Assembly (NCBI RefSeq): GCF_003570905.1
Contig: NZ_QXJM01000040.1
Span: 248,001-312,000 of the forward strand
Reading direction: 5' to 3'
DNA: 64,000 nt
Source of the DNA: Cohnella faecalis
GTDB taxonomy: Bacteria > Bacillota > Bacilli > Paenibacillales > Paenibacillaceae
Shown here: positions 54,012 to 63,007 of the stretch, in pieces
How the letters are laid out: each line of letters begins with the position of its first letter
Numbering within the stretch: position 1 is the stretch's first letter
Notes under the pieces: generated by a model
What the model was told of the DNA's origin: nothing
Seen by the model: only the letters and a program-made list of their open reading frames with translations
Database searches by the model: none
Program-made: the position numbers and the translations under genes

Positions 54012-56656
54012 TGGGGATATTCTTCGAAGGATTCCACGGCAATCTTGCGGAGCTTCCATCGTACCCGTAACCATTGCCGCAGCAAATCGGACGAACGGGT
54101 ATTTAAGCGGTAAGATATTCCAAGGTAACCCAAAGCCTTCACGCATAACGCGATCACTTCACGGAACCGGTCGCGATTCGTTTCCATCCGGATCAACATG
54201 AGACAAGCCTGAGCTTTTGCAATATCCGTCGCGGCTTTCTCCAGAATAAGATGAAATAAATCATGGGCTCCGGCAAAGTTAGCGCACAGAAACTCCGCTT
54301 CCGCCCGTTCCTGATAGGCTTGGAAGGTTAACGAATAGCAGCTGTCCCAGCCTTCTTCTTCCAATAGCTGCGTTGCCAGACGCAAATAAACAAGCGATGC
54401 TTCCCTATCCGCAGATCGCTTCGCCTCGAGACCCGCTTGCAGATTCATCTCCGCCAGCTCCCGCCTTTTCCCTTGAAGAACGAGCGCTTGCGCCGCTGGA
54501 TTCAAATGGCTTAAAACTTCGAATACGGATATACCTTCGCCCGCATTCATGCGCTGTGCCAGAAGCAGCCCGATCTCCATATGCAGTCGAGTCCTCTCCT
54601 GCTCGGAAACTGTCTCATAAGCGGATTGCCGTATCCGATCATGCTGGAAAGCATAGTTCATTCGCATGCCGTGAATCGGCTGCAGCAGCCGCTGGACCAC
54701 AGCACTTTGCATGAACTCCATTAATTGATCTTTGGTGTGGCCTGTAATGGCAGAAAGCGTGTATAGATCGAATTGCTTGCCTAGCAATGCCGCAGCGCTG
54801 AGTACATGAACCGCTTGATCGGACAATTGCTTGAGCGAGTCCGCCATCGATTCCGCCACATAATCGGGTACATTCCGTTCCGTAATCCGCTGAACGTCCC
54901 ATTCCCATATTCTGCTTCGTTCATCGAAGGTCACAAGCCTGTGACTCCATAAATCTTGCAGGAATTGCTGCAGGATTAAAGGATTTCCCTCTGTTTTTTG
55001 AAGCAAAACGCTAATCAACTCGTCGATTCTGTCAGCCGCACCTTGCATAACGGGCCCTAACATCATCCTCAAAGCCGCGTGATCATAGGCGGTAAGATGA
55101 ATCTGCTTTATCGGCGTACCCTGTTCCTCAAGCTGTTTCATCAACCCGTTAAGCGGATGAAGCGGAAGAAGCTCTTGCTCCCGGTAAGCGCCAACGATGA
55201 GCAGATGCTTCGTTGCCTCATCCATTAACAAATGACGCAGATAATGGATAGACGCTTCATCCGCCCCTTGCAGATCGTCCATGAACAATACGAATGGCTG
55301 CCCCTGACCGAGAAATAGCTGAAAAAATCGATTCATCACCGAATAGAACCGGGTTTGGGCTTCCGCCGGCGGAAGATTCTCCACAACCGGCTGCTCTCCG
55401 ATCAACAGTGACATACGAGGAGCTAGATCGATAAGCAGCTGTCCGCAGCCCTGTGCCGCGTCCAATATTCTTAATTTCCACAGCTCCGCCTGCAAAGGAT
55501 TCACCATCAGAAGATGGGCAACCATCTGCTCTATCGCTTGCGCCCAAATCTCATAAGGACGCGTGTAAGAAGTCGATTCGAATTTGCCGGCAATGAAAAA
55601 ACCTTCCGCAGGCACAGCTCCGCGAAGCGTTTCCCGCACCAGGGCTGTTTTCCCGATACCGGCCTCTCCGCTAATCCAAATAACCTCATGCGCTCCTTCG
55701 GAAACCCGCTGCAGCGCTTGCAGCAAAGCTTGCTGTTCGGCGTGTCGACCTATGAGCCCTTCCGATACGATCCATCTTTCCGAAATATCGTGATTGGCAA
55801 GAGAAAAAGCCTGGACTTTCCCGAATATCCGCAGTTGAACCAGACACTCTTCCAAGTCCGACTTAATGCCGTACGCGCTTGCATACCTCGCTTCGGGCAT
55901 CTTCTCCAAACATTTTAAGACAATATCCGAAACCATCCTGGGAATCGATTTGTTTCTGGTCGATACAGGCTCCGGAGTAGCCGCCAAATGGTGATACACC
56001 AGATTCATGGCATTCTGCGAAAGAAAAGGCACGCTTCCGGCAAACCATTCGTAGAGGATCGCGCCTAGAGCATAAAAGTCCGTACGGTAGTCCGGCATCA
56101 TTCCTGTTCTTCTCGTCTGCTCCGGGGACAAGTAGGGAAGGAAGGAATCCGACCTACCTTGGGATCTGGAAACCGGATGTTGTTCTCCTTCCACCCTGGA
56201 TGAACGGACATCGATCACCTTGACCTCTGTAAGATTATCATTCACCATCAAATAGAAAGGCGTCATTTCGTGCAGCGTCACATATTGATGATGGATTTGG
56301 CAAAGACAATCCGCTGCGGCGATCGCCGTTTCCAGAAGCTCCTGCAGCTTGAAAGAAACCCTTCGCGTGCGCATGACTTGGTCCAGCGTCGTTCCGCCTG
56401 GATCCCGCAGGAACAGCACGGGGCGATCTCCGGAAACTTCCAGCCGATAGGGGAGAAGAGCTCCCCTGCCGTTTAATTCCTGAAGCCGTTCATACTCGTA
56501 TTCGAAGGCGGCTGTCGTGTCGGAGCCGGCATAGGAATCGCTGGTCGTCTTCACGATGAAGCTCTGTCCGTCTTCTATGCGCGTTACGCGATACAGACTG
56601 ACTTCCTCGTTGCTTCCGAGCGTCTCGACGACCCGAAACCCCGATAATTCCAGCAT
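54008..56656 (-). CDS. Large sensor kinase, N-terminal half: degenerate protein kinase, AAA ATPase, TPR-like
   Basis: About 882 residues. An N-terminal protein-kinase-like domain (about 1-270) lacks the HRD catalytic loop (HEMTPFYLMVN in its place) and the DFG (IDVRSS), though LPYLSPEQTRRTG remains; it is probably a pseudokinase. An AAA/STAND ATPase follows (Walker A WISGEAGIGKTAL near 330; Walker B FVLFMDDLQGADEAS), then TPR-like helices. ATG 56656 (after GGCGGG) fits better than the ATG at 56704. The reading frame ends in an ATGA overlap with the downstream half, and no independent domain boundary is there, supporting a broken single gene. Confidence 0.85.
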   Translation of the reverse strand: MLELSGFRVVETLGSNEEVSLYRVTRIEDGQSFIVKTTSDSYAGSDTTAAFEYEYERLQELNGRGALLPYRLEVSGDRPVLFLRDPGGTTLDQVMRTRRVSFKLQELLETAIAAADCLCQIHHQYVTLHEMTPFYLMVNDNLTEVKVIDVRSSRVEGEQHPVSRSQGRSDSFLPYLSPEQTRRTGMMPDYRTDFYALGAILYEWFAGSVPFLSQNAMNLVYHHLAATPEPVSTRNKSIPRMVSDIVLKCLEKMPEARYASAYGIKSDLEECLVQLRIFGKVQAFSLANHDISERWIVSEGLIGRHAEQQALLQALQRVSEGAHEVIWISGEAGIGKTALVRETLRGAVPAEGFFIAGKFESTSYTRPYEIWAQAIEQMVAHLLMVNPLQAELWKLRILDAAQGCGQLLIDLAPRMSLLIGEQPVVENLPPAEAQTRFYSVMNRFFQLFLGQGQPFVLFMDDLQGADEASIHYLRHLLMDEATKHLLIVGAYREQELLPLHPLNGLMKQLEEQGTPIKQIHLTAYDHAALRMMLGPVMQGAADRIDELISVLLQKTEGNPLILQQFLQDLWSHRLVTFDERSRIWEWDVQRITERNVPDYVAESMADSLKQLSDQAVHVLSAAALLGKQFDLYTLSAITGHTKDQLMEFMQSAVVQRLLQPIHGMRMNYAFQHDRIRQSAYETVSEQERTRLHMEIGLLLAQRMNAGEGISVFEVLSHLNPAAQALVLQGKRRELAEMNLQAGLEAKRSADREASLVYLRLATQLLEEEGWDSCYSLTFQAYQERAEAEFLCANFAGAHDLFHLILEKAATDIAKAQACLMLIRMETNRDRFREVIALCVKALGYLGISYRLNTRSSDLLRQWLRVRWKLRKIAVESFEEYPQ

Positions 56657-56805
56657 AATTCCCGCCACCCCCTCGCCTAGTACGGACAATTTACTGATCA
56701 TCATATCAAAGTTTCATATTTCTAAAAACATATGATCTCCATATTAGGTTAAAATATAAGGGATTCCCCTGCAGCTAAGTTCCGACAGAAAGCTATGGTG
56801 ATTAC

Positions 56806-58322
56806 GTGAGCCTTAACAATGCGCTTCTGCTCTTATTTACGCATGGAGTACCAATTCTATTTTTCGCTTATATGACAACGAACGTCTTGCTGAGGAACTT
56901 CAAGAAAGTCGAGCATATCCTGCTCGGCCTGATCTCCGTCTGTTATCTTCTTTTATTCGCTGAGGAATATGTCAGAAATCAGGTGTCCATCGAATATAGC
57001 ACCTTGCTCTCCTCCTTATGGCTTAGCAGCGTTGGAATTATCATCCCCGGATTATGTTTTCATTTCCTGATTAAATTCACTCGTCTAGATGCCAGACTTC
57101 CCCGATGGATCTACCCCTGGATCTTTTATTTGCCGCTGATTTTCGTTGCCGTCAATTTGGCTACCGGAGCGCAGCTAATCTCGGCGCAACAATTCACTGA
57201 ATCCGGCATGTGGAAGCTTCCCGTCTATAACGAGGGGTACTACATCGCCATGGCGTCTAGCGTGTTCATGGATCTCCTGTTTCTGATTCCGCTGCTGAAG
57301 GGGAGCTCGATAGCCGAGACGCAGGAGCAGAGATCCATCTACAAGCAACTGATCTGGGGAATCGCGGTGTCCGTCCTCTGGCACGGCGTCTTCGGATTTA
57401 TTAATTTCGGGGACCACTTGCCGCCTTATCCTTATTTATATAGCGGCATCTTATGGTGCTATTTCCTGCGGCGAACGATGCACAAACACGATTTCCTGAA
57501 TTTGTACGACAAACGTTTCGAGAAGCTGTTCAACCTTAATCCGGACGCCATCCTGCTGGTGAACCTTAAAGGAAATGTCAAAAACGCCAACCCGGGCGCG
57601 ATGCGTTTCTTCGACTCGATTAGGTTGGAGCCTGCGCGCTGCTTCGAGCTTCTTGGTCTGGAGATTAAAACCCAAATCCAGGCCCAAGTTGGAATAAAAC
57701 AGGTGGAGACGGAGGTTGTAACGGATTCCGGGCGGTTGGTTCTGCTCGTGAACGCCGACTATGTGTGGGTCGACAACGAGCCGCACATCCTTCTGATTCT
57801 ACGGGATATTACCCTGCAGAATCAGCATCAGGAAGACATCCGATTTCTTGCCTATCACGATCCGCTTACGAGACTGCCGAATCGAAGATATTTCTACGAG
57901 AAGCTGGAGGAAGCTCTGCAGGAAGCCCGCAATCGCCAGGAGACGCTGGCATTGCTGCTGATCGACCTTGATAAGCTCAAATGGCTGAACGATAACGGGG
58001 GCATCTCGCCGGAGATGACGCCTTGCGGCAAGCGGCGCGAATCATGCAAGAATCGGTCGGCGAGCGAGGGGTAGCTGCGAGGATGGGAGGGGACGAATTC
58101 ATTCTGATCATCCGCCGCTCCCCTTCGGCGCAGGATATCCAAGAGCTGATTCGGTACATTCAGGACGAATTCGCCCGGTATACCGCACGTTGCGGAACGC
58201 TTCACGTCGGCATCAGCATCGGCGCAAGCTATTACCCTGCGGACGGAACCGACGGGCAGGCGCTCATTAACGTCGCCGACAACGCGATGTTCGAGATGAA
58301 GCGCAGCCAGGCTCATACTTAA
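56806..58322 (+). pseudogene. Membrane 7TM-PAS-GGDEF diguanylate cyclase, frameshifted once
   Basis: GTG 56806. Seven hydrophobic segments (about 1-225; histidine-kinase N-terminal 7TM type), a PAS domain (about 235-350; EKLFNLNPDAILLVN) and a GGDEF domain (DPLTRLPNRRYFYEKL, LIDLDKLKWLNDN). The frame is lost at the five-G run 57997-58001; with one more G it continues GGHLAGDDALRQAARI and includes the active motif MGGDEF and ISIGASYYPADG. Both parts are otherwise undamaged, so the protein may be intact in the organism. It is divergent from the giant sensor kinase. Confidence 0.87.
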
Positions 58323-58326
58323 CAAG

Positions 58327-58353
58327 AGGCTGTCGAGAAAGTCTCGACAGCCT
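58327..58353. terminator. Perfect hairpin between convergent genes
   Basis: AGGCTGTCGAGA pairs perfectly with TCTCGACAGCCT; no T-tract. It lies between the diguanylate cyclase (plus) and the AraC gene (minus), so it may serve both. Confidence 0.6.
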
Positions 58354-58388
58354 GATGCAAGCCCCTTTGGATTTCTCCTACGAGCCCG

Positions 58389-59284
58389 TTACATTTTGCG
58401 AACCGCAAACCAGAGTTCGATATAGTTGAGGCCGTTTTTTGTCCCGTTCATTTCGAACTCTACCCCATCCACCTGCTCGTAGCCAGCCGTAGGGAGCCAC
58501 TCGGTGTAAAAGCGACGATAAAGCGTTTCGATCGTATCTCCGAACTGCTCCCATTGATGCGGCTCTGACGGAAAGATCGCCCACGTATACGCGGGAATCG
58601 TTACCGTGGTATATCCGTCCGTATTGCTGGTTTCTTCCTTGAATGCGCACAGCATGTAAGGAAACGTATCCGGTCCGGTCTTCCTGTAGCTGCAGACCGC
58701 ATTCACAGGGTATAGATCCTGGCTCACGAATGATGGCAAAACGCCCGCACGCGCTTCAAGTTGCTTCACGTCGCCGTTCGCATGGCTCTGCTCCCAAAGC
58801 TTGGCCGGCGTTTGCGGCGCCTCTCCGCCAGCGTCGGTGCGAAATATACCTTCAATGCCGAACACTTCAAAACTTTCCTTCGTCTCAATCCGATAATTCA
58901 TCGCATCTGCCCCTTTGATCGTAATAAGGAAGGACAGGCGGGGGTAGGCTTTGAGCGCAATCCCGTCTTGACGAGCCATGGCCGGGGTAATCCCGTGCAG
59001 TGCATGGAACGCCCGCGCGAACGAAACCGGAGATTCGTATCCGTACTTAAGCGCGACATCGATCACCTTAGAAGTTCCGCCGTTATGCAGCTCCAGCGCA
59101 GCAAGCGTCAGCCGTCTGCGTCGAATATACTCCGCCAGCGTCACGTCCGTAATGAACGAGAACATTCGCTGGAACTGATACGACGAGCAACAGGCCATGC
59201 GGGCCGCCTCGCTAAACTCGACCTCCCGGTCAGGTTCTCTTCGATGTAGTCTATCGCTCTGTTCATCCGCTCCAGCCACTCCAT
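58389..59284 (-). pseudogene. AraC-family regulator with GyrI-like domain, frameshifted near the N-terminus
   Basis: ATG 59284 (five bases after GGAGGG) reads MEWLERMNRAIDYIEENLTG and then loses frame. Adding one G to the three-base run at 59225-59227 continues EVEFSEAARMACCSSYQFQR, the start of a normal AraC HTH (FSFITDVTLAEYIRRRRL, VALKYGYESPVSFARAFHAL). The remainder is a GyrI-like effector domain (about 125-295). With repair the protein is ~298 residues and complete. Similar in layout to the AraC at 48,111. Confidence 0.85.
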
Positions 59285-59379
59285 CTCATCCCTCCTCTCG
59301 AATTCAAGTATAGTCGGGGCAGAAAGTCGCTTCGCAACGATTTGTGCCCAAAAAAGTTGCTTCGCCTCGATTGTGCTGA

Positions 59380-59586
59380 GCCGCCGTGGAATCCTGCCTG
59401 TGCAAGAGGTACACCAATATGCTCAAGATGCTTAATAGTCTCGTTTAGATTATGTACTTGAAAGTTTAACATCACTTGTTGTTCTGTTGGAAAATAACTG
59501 TAATTCTCGGCAAAGAAAGAAAAGATAGTCTCATTTCCTAACTGCGGTTTTATCACAGTCCCATTCCAATTTTCTATTTCATCCAA
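59380..59586 (-). pseudogene. VOC/glyoxalase-family remnant
   Basis: About 65 codons resemble the middle of a VOC-fold protein: NFQVHNLNETIKHLEHIGVPL is a typical second beta-alpha unit. It has neither the first VOC half nor the usual C-terminal strand with its Glu ligand, because the AraC promoter region follows. It begins within the end of the phosphotransferase gene (TTG 59586). Probably a leftover of a deleted gene. Confidence 0.5.
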
Positions 59587-60377
59587 TCCTCGAAATGATC
59601 TGTTACAAATCGAATCTCGCTCTCATAGTGTGCCAAATGTCCCTCATCAACCATTTTTTGAAAGGCAGGATTTCCGTCGGCAGCACCATTTCTCAACGTA
59701 TTGCACAGTGTAGTCAATCGCTGAATAATCCACTGACGCAATTCATTAGGGATGGGAGTTCCATACGATTCAAAATACAAATGAATTCGCCGACAGCGCT
59801 CTGCGGCGTGTAAATCCGATTGGTACTCTACTATAGTTCCCGAAGAATACTCAGGTGCAAAACTCGTAAGCGGAACCGATGTGTAAAGGGCGTACGCAAT
59901 ATCCCACATACGCGGACCAGGGCCTGCCATGTCAAAATCAATAAGCGCCACAGGAGCCCCCTTTTGAAAGACCACGTTGTACAATGCAGCGTCATTATGA
60001 CAGATCACTTCGTGCTCACCATCGTCGGCATAGCTAAGCTGCCATCTGCCCTCCGTCATGAGAGTGAATCCTTCAGTCGCATCATGGAAACGACGCAAAA
60101 GACGTGCTAAACCCACAAGTGTTTCGTCCGACCACATGTAAGGTTCAAGTTCAGGGTAATCGTTTCCTGGGACTTCCCCAGAAATGAATGTTAATATTTC
60201 ACGATCAGAATCGTCGATTCCGAGAAATCTTGGCGCTCCCTCAAAGCCTTGTTGCTCCAAATGTTTGAGCAGTTCATGAACACACGGACTCCAATAACCT
60301 GTGGGGCGGAGAACGGTGTTTGCCCTGCGGACAATGTGATTAACATTACCGCCTTCTAACACTTCTTCCTGAGTCAC
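59574..60377 (-). CDS. Aminoglycoside phosphotransferase-like (APH) enzyme
   Basis: 267 residues. The catalytic loop VICHNDAALYNVVF (HxDxxxxN pattern) and the metal-binding LIDFDMAGPGPRMWDIAYAL are clear, as is an N-terminal nucleotide-binding region. The family includes drug-, choline- and homoserine-kinases; the substrate here is not evident, so resistance should not be assumed. GTG 60377 follows GAGGGGG by ten bases. Confidence 0.85.
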   Translation of the reverse strand: MTQEEVLEGGNVNHIVRRANTVLRPTGYWSPCVHELLKHLEQQGFEGAPRFLGIDDSDREILTFISGEVPGNDYPELEPYMWSDETLVGLARLLRRFHDATEGFTLMTEGRWQLSYADDGEHEVICHNDAALYNVVFQKGAPVALIDFDMAGPGPRMWDIAYALYTSVPLTSFAPEYSSGTIVEYQSDLHAAERCRRIHLYFESYGTPIPNELRQWIIQRLTTLCNTLRNGAADGNPAFQKMVDEGHLAHYESEIRFVTDHFEDWMK

Positions 60378-60479
60378 TAAGTCTCATCCCCCTCTTTTTA
60401 GTGTGTATAATATTGTAGATTACTGGCAAGTTACCAAACACCTATTTCCTCGACTTCTTGTCGCAAGCGGGTTCCAACT

Positions 60480-60929
60480 CTAATCAATAAACTTAATCAC
60501 ATTATTTAGCCGAGTCACATCTGACGGAGCAATTTTCAATGTATGAAGTTCATCGCCCGAACCACCGTAAATATAGTCCAAGACAAGCAGTCGATTGTCA
60601 AAAATGCAAGGCAAACCGTGACCAATGAAGGGTACTGCCCCTGGATGATAGCCTATAACCTCCAGAACTTTCGATTTGTCTGCCATTTTCACTTTTGAAT
60701 AACCTAATTCTTCTCCCAAAGCTTTAAAATCAATGCGCCCCCGCTGCGAACTAACAATAAAAGCTATTAAACCTTGTTCTGTTTGCAAAATGAGGGTAGG
60801 TGCTGCTTTTTCAATATCAAAGTATTTTGCTGCATCCTGTGTTGATATTATGGGGGTTTCATGAGCAATAATTTCAAAATCGCTATTGCTGTCTTTCAAA
60901 TACGTTTGCAACTCGTCTAAAGTAAACAT
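60480..60929 (-). CDS. YbaK/EbsC-family aminoacyl-tRNA deacylase
   Basis: 149 residues. Family features are TQDAAKYFDIEKAAPTLILQTEQG, AFIVSSQRGRIDFKALGEEL, GYHPGAVPFIGHG and the terminal GGSGDELHTLKI strand. These trans-editing enzymes hydrolyse mischarged tRNAs, for example Cys- or Ala-tRNA(Pro). ATG 60929 is the first ATG matching the family start; no strong ribosome site is seen. A T-box leader lies 117 bp upstream on the same strand with only tiny ORFs between, so the gene could be under tRNA-responsive control. Confidence 0.85.
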   Translation of the reverse strand: MFTLDELQTYLKDSNSDFEIIAHETPIISTQDAAKYFDIEKAAPTLILQTEQGLIAFIVSSQRGRIDFKALGEELGYSKVKMADKSKVLEVIGYHPGAVPFIGHGLPCIFDNRLLVLDYIYGGSGDELHTLKIAPSDVTRLNNVIKFID

Positions 60930-61045
60930 TTTGGCGCACCAGCTTTCTGTCAAAATAGTTGAAGCTCATCGATTCTCTTATCTCACGCATGGTTTCTTAG
61001 TCTGTTCATTGTAAAACATCCTCCATGGTCGTCACCCCTTAATAA

Positions 61046-61345
61046 ACAAAAAAACTCCATCCAATAAGGACGAAGTTGTCGTGGTACCACCTTAAATGAC
61101 CGCTCCGATTGCATGATTGCAACCGTTCCGATCTTCTCCTGACGGTGCGGAGATCGTAAAAGAAAGATCTCGATACCGTTCCCTTGATAACGGCGGGATG
61201 CCCGGCATTTCCCTACTGCACCTTGTCGATGGTTCGGAAAAGCAACTCCAAAGGCCATTCGGTTACACGTTGGACACCGGTTCACAGCAACCACCGGCTC
61301 TCTGCAAGTCCATTCTCGTATACCTACTTACCCTTCTTCCATGTT
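61046..61345 (-). ncRNA. T-box leader RNA with terminator
   Basis: Minus strand. Stem I (about 61,345-61,245) includes the AGTA/GAA loop-E pair flanking the specifier loop and the distal GGAC...GTCC and CCGGT...ACCGG stems with a CAGAGAG bulge. The T-box AAGGTGGTACCACG (61,078-61,093) precedes a terminator where AACTTCGTCC pairs with GGATGGAGTT and T7 follows. By analogy with glyQS, the specifier follows GAA: TGG (61,255-61,257), or GGC if offset by one. The UGGU bulge predicts discriminator A (or wobble G). No aminoacyl-tRNA synthetase follows; the next gene is the YbaK deacylase. Confidence 0.9.
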
Positions 61346-61473
61346 GTTCGTAATATATAGATTATGGATCATCTTACTACATAAGGATAATTCAAGCAAT
61401 CGTTCGCTTGGAATAAACTTGAACATGAGGCACTACTAGGCCAAGTGAAGCAAGGCAGCTCTCTTTCTCCACA

Positions 61474-62274
61474 TCAGGTTCCAGTCACGGGGTCGTCGTG
61501 CCTTTCCGCAATATGAGCCATCAATCCGGTCTGTCCAACAGCGATATCGCTTGCAAGCACGTGTCGATCCGGATAGTCCCCGCCGTTTTGGCGCCGGAAG
61601 GGGATGGGCGCCTCCTCGAAGAGATGCTCAAGACGTAAGAGCCAAACACTCTTCGCCGCGTCTATGTCGGCTGCTGTCATGCGACCGGTTCCGTAGACCG
61701 CATGGATAGGCAGCACATCCATGCCGGGGTAGAAGAGCATGCCGTGAGTGACGGGGAACAGCAGCTGCTCTAGCGGTCCGTTGATGCCTCGCGGAGAATA
61801 GTCTTTCTCCGGCCCCCCGACGGTCACTGACAGCATTGCCCGTTTGCCCTTCAAGCCGCCATCGCCGTAACGATAGCGATTACCTTCGCCCTTGTAGCCA
61901 TAAGCGAAACCATAAGCGTATACACGTTCCACCCAGCCCTTGATAATAGCTGGCATGCTAAACCACCAAAGCGGAAACTGCAATATTACCGCGTCGGCGG
62001 CAAGCAGCTTCTGTTGCTCAGATACAACGTCCGCGGTTTGTTGGCCGGTCGAGTAAGCGTGTCCCGACTCTGTTATGAACGACAGTCGGTCGGGATTATC
62101 TCGGGCCGGAAAGTCGCGTTCATCGAACACAGCCTTCCAGTTCATGCCGTATAGATCAGACAACATAACTCCGTGTCCTTGCTCCTGAAGGGTATGCACA
62201 GCAACATCAACAAGCTGGCGGGTTAACGACGCGGGTTCGGGATGTGCGAAAACAATCAGCACGTTCTTCTTCAT
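61474..62274 (-). CDS. NAD(P)H quinone oxidoreductase (flavodoxin-like)
   Basis: About 266 residues of the NQO1/MdaB/KefF flavodoxin-like fold: VLIVFAHPEPASLTRQLVD, the FMN/FAD contact LQFPLWWFSMPAIIKGWVERVYAYGFAY and LSVTVGGPEKDYS. It probably performs two-electron quinone reduction in the cytoplasm. ATG 62274 is nine bases after GGAG. It is divergent from the HxlR regulator, the usual pairing for quinone/electrophile-responsive control. Confidence 0.9.
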   Translation of the reverse strand: MKKNVLIVFAHPEPASLTRQLVDVAVHTLQEQGHGVMLSDLYGMNWKAVFDERDFPARDNPDRLSFITESGHAYSTGQQTADVVSEQQKLLAADAVILQFPLWWFSMPAIIKGWVERVYAYGFAYGYKGEGNRYRYGDGGLKGKRAMLSVTVGGPEKDYSPRGINGPLEQLLFPVTHGMLFYPGMDVLPIHAVYGTGRMTAADIDAAKSVWLLRLEHLFEEAPIPFRRQNGGDYPDRHVLASDIAVGQTGLMAHIAERHDDPVTGT

Positions 62275-62419
62275 GATTACACTCTCCATCTGGTTTTTGC
62301 TTGCTTCACTTAAATGGTTGTCTCGTAAGTTTGATATTATAATGTATATTGAAATCAGAAAAGTACGCATAATTTTAGTATATAGTATTAAAAATCAAAC
62401 TAATGGAGGAATACGGACT

Positions 62420-62805
62420 ATGGCCGATCGAAGGAACAAGACAGACGTGAATCCGAGCATGGAAGAGTGTCCTGTCGAAACAACTTTGAATGTTATCGGG
62501 GAAAATGGAAAGGGATTATTCTATATCATCTGATAGATGGCCCGAAGAGATTCAATCAATTCCGGCGTCTCTATCCAGGAATGACGCAATTCATGCTTAC
62601 CTTGCAGCTTCGCGAGCTTGAGCGGAACGGCATTATTCACCGCGAAGTTTATAAACAGGTTCCCCCTAAAGTGGAATATTCGCTGACTGAATTCGGAACA
62701 ACGTTGAAGCCTATAATCCTGGCTATGAAAAATTGGGGGAGGGCTCACAAAGTCAGGCTTGATGATATAAGGTTACAAGCGGCGAATCAGGAGAAGGATG
62801 ACTAA
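62420..62805 (+). pseudogene. HxlR-family regulator, frameshifted once
   Basis: ATG 62420 (GGAGG ten bases upstream) reads MADRRNKTDVNPSMEECPVE and TLNVI, then loses frame. One more G in the run 62498-62501 gives the family core NVIGGKWKGIILYHL, which continues GPKRFNQFRRLYPGMTQFML and ends after KVEYSLTEFGTTL. The rest of the ~127-residue winged-helix protein is intact. HxlR proteins with a Cys such as EECP near the N-terminus often sense electrophiles; the divergent quinone reductase fits that role. Confidence 0.87.
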
Positions 62806-62970
62806 AGCATACATTTGCAAGTGCTTCTTCCTTGGTCTTCTTATACCTAAAATAGTCCATTCTCCTGAAACTAAACGCCCCGGTTTTGACCATCAACAAC
62901 CACCTGACCCGACACGTTGCTAGGGGTGGCTCCGGGGTTCTCCGCGCCGACTGTTATCGCCCCCGGAAGT

Positions 62971-62999
62971 AAAAAACGGTCAGCCCCGAGGACTAACCG
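62971..62999 (-). terminator. Rho-independent terminator of the ankyrin gene
   Basis: CGGTTAG pairs with CTGACCG around a short loop and is followed by six T residues on the minus strand, 8 bp beyond the stop. The interval 62,806-62,970 shows nothing else. Confidence 0.85.
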
Positions 63000-63007
63000 C
63001 ATTCGTG

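Noticed and set aside
59574..60377. Aminoglycoside-resistance gene
   Set aside because: The APH fold is shared by many metabolic kinases; nothing in the sequence points to a drug substrate.
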